DNA from: Bacteroidota bacterium
GTDB taxonomy: Bacteria > Bacteroidota > Bacteroidia > Bacteroidales > WCHB1-69
Direction of reading: 5' to 3'
DNA: 9,239 nt
NCBI GenBank assembly: GCA_023392945.1
Contig: JAEWNB010000123.1
Location: forward strand, 1-9,239
Shown here: positions 6,122 through 9,239 of the stretch, piece after piece
Layout: each line of letters opens with the position of its first letter
How positions within the stretch are numbered: position 1 is the first letter of the stretch
The notes under the pieces: model-generated
Seen by the model: the letters and a program-made list of their open reading frames with translations, nothing else
What the model was told of the DNA's origin: nothing
Database searches by the model: none
Program-made: the position numbers and the translations under genes

Positions 6122-7039
6122 TTAGCAAACGTTTTTTTCTTCAAAATCCTTATTATCGAAAAGAATTAAAAATCTCACATATTTAGTAGTTTTTATAAAA
6201 TCTGAGAATTTCTCATTGTTAATATCAAATCCGTCTTGTATCCAATTTTTATTACTATTCTTTAGAAGTGCTGGATTTATTACTATTTTATTTTCATTTT
6301 CTATATATACACCTAATATAAAATGAGGTAATATAAAACCTTTGAAAGAGTATTCTTGCTCCTTTTCAAAAAGAATTTTTATTACAGGGAGCTTTTTCTT
6401 ATACAATTCATTTTCATACTCATTTAAAGAAGAATAAATTAGCACGTGTTTTGAATATTTTTTTGACATCCACAAAATAATCACCAAATCATTCTCATTA
6501 CTTGAAGCTACATCGAGACTTGATGAAGCAGACACAAAATTGACTAAAAAATCACTATTCCACGTGTGCAATCCTTTTAGATAGTAATCTATTAGAAAAG
6601 GATTTTTTTCTATCTCTTTAGAAAAACGGCTTTTGTTTTGATTATCTTGAAAATATTCAGTACCAATAATTGCAGAATCTAAATTTTTATATTCATCAAA
6701 AATCCAGTCAGTAGTATTTGTGCAGGTACTATTTATCGTTTTTATGGGATGTGGTATATCCTCCTCCTTTATAAGATAGTTTTTAGCCTTTTCTCCAACG
6801 AGGAACAATCCATCATATAAACTATTATTGGAATTTATTTTGGAAATCAATTTTGACTTTAATATTTGTAATTTTGTTCCTCGAAATAATATTGTTGCTT
6901 CTTTGTTCTTTTCAGCCAGTTTAATCAATTTGATATAGTCTCGAAACTTTTTTATTTGATTTTCATTGCATTGTACTATGTCAAAATCGGATGGCTTGAA
7001 AAAGTTAGCTTGAGATAGTATTTTATTCAATTTTCGCAT
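6122..7039 (-). CDS. Uncharacterised protein, possible ART- or FRG-like toxin
   Basis: I do not firmly recognise this 305-aa protein. Three motifs occur in the order expected of an ADP-ribosyltransferase of the R-S-E type: LFRGT (R53), FVSASSSLDVA (S170-S174) and EKEQEYSFKGFILP (E225-E229). The same sequence could also be read as a diverged FRG domain: FRG at 53-54, with LVNFVSASSSLDVAS aligning to the LLDwTxSPLvALyFA region. However, the usual HYGLPT motif is absent. There is no signal peptide or membrane segment, so it is likely cytoplasmic. It ends in a cysteine, and its DNA is very AT-rich like the caspase-TIR genes. It shares an upstream leader with the caspase-TIR operon, which suggests a related defence-type role. 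The ATG at 7037-7039 lies 36 nt from that leader. The function is therefore an open guess, but the gene itself is well supported. Confidence 0.65.
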   Translation of the reverse strand: MRKLNKILSQANFFKPSDFDIVQCNENQIKKFRDYIKLIKLAEKNKEATILFRGTKLQILKSKLISKINSNNSLYDGLFLVGEKAKNYLIKEEDIPHPIKTINSTCTNTTDWIFDEYKNLDSAIIGTEYFQDNQNKSRFSKEIEKNPFLIDYYLKGLHTWNSDFLVNFVSASSSLDVASSNENDLVIILWMSKKYSKHVLIYSSLNEYENELYKKKLPVIKILFEKEQEYSFKGFILPHFILGVYIENENKIVINPALLKNSNKNWIQDGFDINNEKFSDFIKTTKYVRFLILFDNKDFEEKNVC

Positions 7040-7075
7040 TGTACTTTTCGTTTGAATTCTTTTCTTTTAAAATGT

Positions 7076-7177
7076 TTGCTAACTCCTTTACACCATTACC
7101 TTAACAAAAAAAAGAGTATTTTTTTTCTCTACTAATAAGATGTATTATTCACCTTTGAACTATTTTGAGGGGTATTA
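7076..7177 (-). promoter_or_regulatory. Conserved leader upstream of the 305-aa gene
   Basis: This is the second copy of the leader seen at 5232-5336, with the same block order: TTGCTAACTCCT, ACACCATTACCT, poly-A, TATT, TCTCTA, TATT, CACCTTTG and ATTTT. It ends 36 nt before the start codon. The nucleotide drift between copies, with blocks retained, suggests constraint or fairly recent duplication. Confidence 0.6.
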
Positions 7178-7414
7178 TATTTAGTTTTGTATTCTCATTC
7201 TTTTGTCAACTTTTTCTTTTTTGTAAGCTCATTTTCTTTTTATTGCCTATGCAGTAGCCAATGTCTTTTTTTTAAACTTTTCTTTTATATAATTTTTTTA
7301 TTCGTTTCAATAAAGCTCACAAAATTAAGAATTATTCTTTTCGATAAACATCTTTTTCTTCTTTTATGTATTTTTTTTTTAATGAATGATTGTGGAAGTT
7401 GCCTTCGACAGGGG
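7178..7414. other. T-rich gene-free stretch
   Basis: No gene is supported. The plus strand is dominated by T-runs (for example 7265-7275 and 7369-7380). A TAATTTTG match to the Bacteroidota -7 element lies on the minus strand at 7320-7327, but it is about 280 nt from the 305-aa start. A broken copy of the hairpin loop, TTCGACAGG, lies at 7404-7412. Confidence 0.4.
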
Positions 7415-7443
7415 ACGTTGCCTTCGACAAGCTCAGGGAACGT
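7415..7443. repeat. Hairpin, stem ACGTTGCC/GGGAACGT, loop TTCGACAAGCTCA
   Basis: Eight-nt arms at 7415-7422 and 7436-7443 pair with one mismatch around the 13-nt loop in the reverse orientation. Its CCTTCGACAAGCTCAGG (7421-7437) is also a perfect 17-bp inverted repeat of 7475-7491, so a larger alternative hairpin with a 37-nt loop is possible. Confidence 0.6.
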
Positions 7444-7466
7444 CGGCAGGCTCAGGGAACGACAGG

Positions 7467-7599
7467 CTTCGGCACCTGAGCTTGTCGAAGGTACCGTTTG
7501 GCGGAATGAATGATTTCCGATTGCGATGCTGTTTTCTGTCAAGTTACCACTACTTTTGATACGGGCTGTGCAGATTGAATATGCACTGAACCGGCAATT
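7467..7599. repeat. Long direct repeat, right copy
   Basis: This copy matches 141-266 in the same orientation and includes a CTGTC-family spacer core (7536-7588). It lies on the 3' side of the intact RhuM gene, just as the left copy lies on the 3' side of the 224-aa gene. An internal ATTGAATATGC doublet (7575-7585 and again about 7597-7607) is not present in the left copy. Confidence 0.75.
7470..7496. repeat. Hairpin, stem CGGCACC/GGTACCG, loop TGAGCTTGTCGAA
   Basis: The arms at 7470-7476 and 7490-7496 pair with one C-T/G-A type mismatch around the 13-nt loop. It is the right-hand counterpart of 144-170 and begins the right direct-repeat copy. Confidence 0.65.
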
Positions 7600-7663
7600 G
7601 AATATGCTGTCTGTTATGCACTGGCGGTCATTGTCTATAGATGGGGTTGAGTCAAATTCTGTA

Positions 7664-8653
7664 TTATTTTTCTTTTCTTGTTTTCTTTTCTAATACTTTC
7701 AAACTTTCCAAATAATTCTTTTCTGCTTCGCTTAATGTTTTTTGTTGATACTTCATATATTCAGCGGTAGCCTTTTCAATAGCTATTTCGTGGCTGACAG
7801 AGCCGGATCCCTGTAACAGCTTTTCTCCGCTCATAGTCAAAATATTATCCAAATGTTTAGCCCAATCTTGCATTGTCATTGCTTGTTCACGCTCGGCTTG
7901 TCGTTCTGCAAAATCTAAATACCCGGATATTATTTGTCCTAACGAACGAAGTTCTTTTTCGTTTAAATAATTTTTTGCAACAACTACGTCTTTCAGATAG
8001 GGACGACTGCCCGGGAAAGTCATCAATCCCATAAATTCTTTTTCGGCATCAGCACGCGTAAAAACAACTTCGGCTGCAGTTTGTCCGTGCACTGCAAAGT
8101 GAATTTTGTTTTGTACTTTTTTGAAGAAATCTATAGAAACCTCCGCTTTAGGGTCATAATCAATGCTGGTTGCATAAATATCAAGCACCTGACGGTAAAA
8201 TACCTTTTCGGATGCCCGAATATCCCGTATGCGTTGCAACAATTCTTTCCAATAGCCACCGCCACCCAGATTTTTCAGGCGTTCATCGTCCATCGTAAAA
8301 CCCTTGATGATGTATTCCCTCAAACGCTGAGTTGCCCATTGCCTGAACTGAGTACCTCTCAAGGATTTTACGCGATATCCTACCGAAATAATTACATCAA
8401 GGTTGTAATAAAAAGGTGCTTTTTGCTGAAATTCGGAAATTCCGAATTTCTTCATTGTTGTAGCTGCCTCCAATTCCTTTTCTTCATAAACATTTTTAAT
8501 ATGCTCGTTGATGGTAGATTTTGCTTTTTCGAACAATGTCGCCATTTGCTCTTGCGTAAGCCAAACGGTTTCGTTTTCAAACCAAACATCTATTTTTATT
8601 TTTTCATCATCAGTTTTGAATATTACAATATCGCTTTGTTTTGTTTTCTTCAT
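7664..8653 (-). CDS. RhuM-family protein
   Basis: This 329-aa protein has close to the full usual RhuM length. The N-terminal part includes KIDVWFENETVWLTQEQMAT (20-39) with a helix-turn-helix-like segment (about 31-55). YYNLDVIISVGYRVKSLRG (82-100) and TQFRQWATQRLREYIIKGF (101-119), the signature of the family, follow. The C-terminal half (about 150-329) is helical and rich in Glu and Lys. RhuM was first named from a Salmonella pathogenicity island, but its biochemical role is not established. It is common on mobile and accessory islands, and the N-terminus suggests DNA binding. The gene appears single, with a CTGTC-family spacer downstream and no close upstream partner. It provides the intact reference for the decayed relative at 1119-1455, although the two are clearly different paralogues rather than recent copies. 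The ATG at 8651-8653 gives the expected family start. Confidence 0.9.
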   Translation of the reverse strand: MKKTKQSDIVIFKTDDEKIKIDVWFENETVWLTQEQMATLFEKAKSTINEHIKNVYEEKELEAATTMKKFGISEFQQKAPFYYNLDVIISVGYRVKSLRGTQFRQWATQRLREYIIKGFTMDDERLKNLGGGGYWKELLQRIRDIRASEKVFYRQVLDIYATSIDYDPKAEVSIDFFKKVQNKIHFAVHGQTAAEVVFTRADAEKEFMGLMTFPGSRPYLKDVVVAKNYLNEKELRSLGQIISGYLDFAERQAEREQAMTMQDWAKHLDNILTMSGEKLLQGSGSVSHEIAIEKATAEYMKYQQKTLSEAEKNYLESLKVLEKKTRKEK

Positions 8654-8888
8654 GACTACTAGTTAAGTACTTTCTTAATTCAGTTCATTTTGTCAGCATA
8701 ATTAAGCCGCTAAATTAATTATAAATTTTCAATATTTCGTTTTTCAATATTAAAAATGTGTGAATAATCAAGAGTCTTTCTGTGGATCGGCAAAAAGAAG
8801 GTTCTTTTGATTGTTGCCGGCTGCCACCGCTTCCGCAAGAGGTCGAGGAATCTCCCCTCTCGGCAATAGCCTTGCAAATATTACCAAC

Positions 8889-8931
8889 ACTAAAAACTCA
8901 AAACTCATCACTCAAAACTCAAAACTCATTG
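8889..8931. repeat. Short tandem repeat of ACTCAAAACTCA units
   Basis: A motif close to CAAAACTCAAAACTCAT is repeated twice in tandem with internal AAAACTC doublets. It is low-complexity and has no coding or regulatory signal that I can identify. Confidence 0.55.
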
Positions 8932-9043
8932 CAAAAGCATTCTCTATGCTGTTGATGTTGGAAATTGCAGTCTCGCTTTGTTTTTCTTCAATAGTTTTCT
9001 TTTTCTTTTCTGATTATTTGTAGTCTCTTCCGCTCTCTGCTTC

Positions 9044-9223
9044 AAGTTCGCAAACTTGCAAAGTATGGTCTTTTCTGTCAGAATTATATTTGCAAATCTG
9101 CAAAGTGTAATCCCGACCTCGAGAAATGCTCCCGCAAGTCTGGATGATAAAATCCCGACCTCGGGAAATATATTTGCAAGTCTGCAAAGTGTAATCTCGA
9201 CCTCGGGAAATGCCGGGACACAT
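9044..9223. repeat. 42-bp tandem repeat, about four units
   Basis: Units lie at 9044-9085 (degenerate), 9086-9127, 9128-9169 and 9170-9211, with the start of another after that. Each well-kept unit contains two palindromes: TTTGCAAGTCTGCAAA (arms TTTGCA/TGCAAA) and CCCGACCTCGGG (arms CCCGA/TCGGG, partly mutated in some units). Because 42 is divisible by three, a minus-strand frame stays open and repeats SRGRDYTLQ every 14 residues. I regard that as a by-product of the repeat, not a protein. Confidence 0.75.
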
Positions 9224-9239
9224 AAAATTTATGGGGATT

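Larger units (their letters stand above)
8654..9239. other. Gene-free right end with simple repeats
   Basis: No supported gene lies here. From left to right the stretch holds AT-rich upstream DNA of the RhuM gene (8654-8760), then a stretch containing AATCAAGAG and CTTTTGATT in inverted positions (about 8766-8815). A short A-rich tandem array of ACTCAAAACTCA-type units (about 8889-8931) and the 42-bp tandem repeat (9044-9223) follow. Frames across it translate into repetitive peptides typical of non-coding repeats. Confidence 0.5.

Noticed and set aside
7187..7542. Overlapping frames on both strands (plus 7187-7513, minus 7285-7542) that could encode small proteins
   Set aside because: Their peptides (PSTSSG, ELVEG) are translations of the TTCGACAAGCTCA hairpin repeats, which commonly give false proteins. 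The rest is T-rich spacer.
8081..8662. A 193-aa plus-strand frame
   Set aside because: It lies entirely antisense to the well-supported RhuM gene and its translation (Cys, Phe and Tyr-rich) looks like a shadow.
8811..9023. A 70-aa plus-strand frame
   Set aside because: It is largely a translation of the ACTCAAAACTCA tandem repeat and low-complexity T-rich DNA.
9014..9223. A 69-aa minus-strand frame with SRGRDYTLQ repeated every 14 residues
   Set aside because: The periodicity comes from the 42-bp DNA repeat. Composition and lack of an upstream signal argue against a real protein.
9044..9223. CRISPR array
   Set aside because: The repeats are head-to-tail without unique spacers, and no cas genes are in the window.

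Overview
This 9.2 kb AT-rich window looks like an accessory region of a Bacteroidota chromosome. The evidence is the gene families present (RhuM, BRO-N/Fic, small proteins with an NCWYWKIN motif), weak or absent Shine-Dalgarno sequences, candidate promoters of the TAnnTTTG type, and intergenic repeats built on TGAGCYTGTCGAA. There is no rRNA, tRNA, integrase or transposase, so placement below phylum is not possible. Every credible gene is on the minus strand and is read from right to left.

Reading with transcription, the layout is: (1) 9239-8654, gene-free, with a 42-bp tandem repeat and other simple repeats; (2) an intact RhuM-family gene, 8653-7664; (3) a repeat-rich spacer, 7663-7040, with hairpins, a long direct-repeat copy and a conserved leader; (4) an unrecognised 305-aa protein with a faint ADP-ribosyltransferase or FRG-like pattern, 7039-6122, followed by a 90-aa single-pass membrane protein, 5930-5658; (5) a second copy of the leader, then a caspase-like protease (5190-3730) and a TIR-domain protein (3692-2754), ending in a hairpin at the TIR stop codon; (6) a 535-bp gene-free stretch; (7) two decayed genes, BRO-N/Fic (2218-1659) and RhuM (1455-1119), each of which has lost its middle but kept both ends; (8) a 224-aa predicted secreted protein of unknown function (956-282); (9) a left-end repeat cluster that matches the one near 7.4-7.6 kb.

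The most functional part is the caspase-TIR pair. It has the architecture of TIR-to-caspase antiphage signalling, in which a TIR enzyme makes a cyclic ADP-ribose signal that activates a caspase-like protease (the arrangement called type IV Thoeris). A block of about 105 bp lies 36-41 nt upstream of both the caspase start and the start of the 305-aa gene, so two unrelated loci share a leader.

Spacers downstream of several genes carry a second repeat family starting CTGTC(A/T)AG. Long direct repeats at 141-266 and 7467-7599 bracket most of the region. Taken together this resembles a repeat-punctuated, cassette-like defence island with active and decaying members. The cassette interpretation is inference, because no recombinase is visible here.
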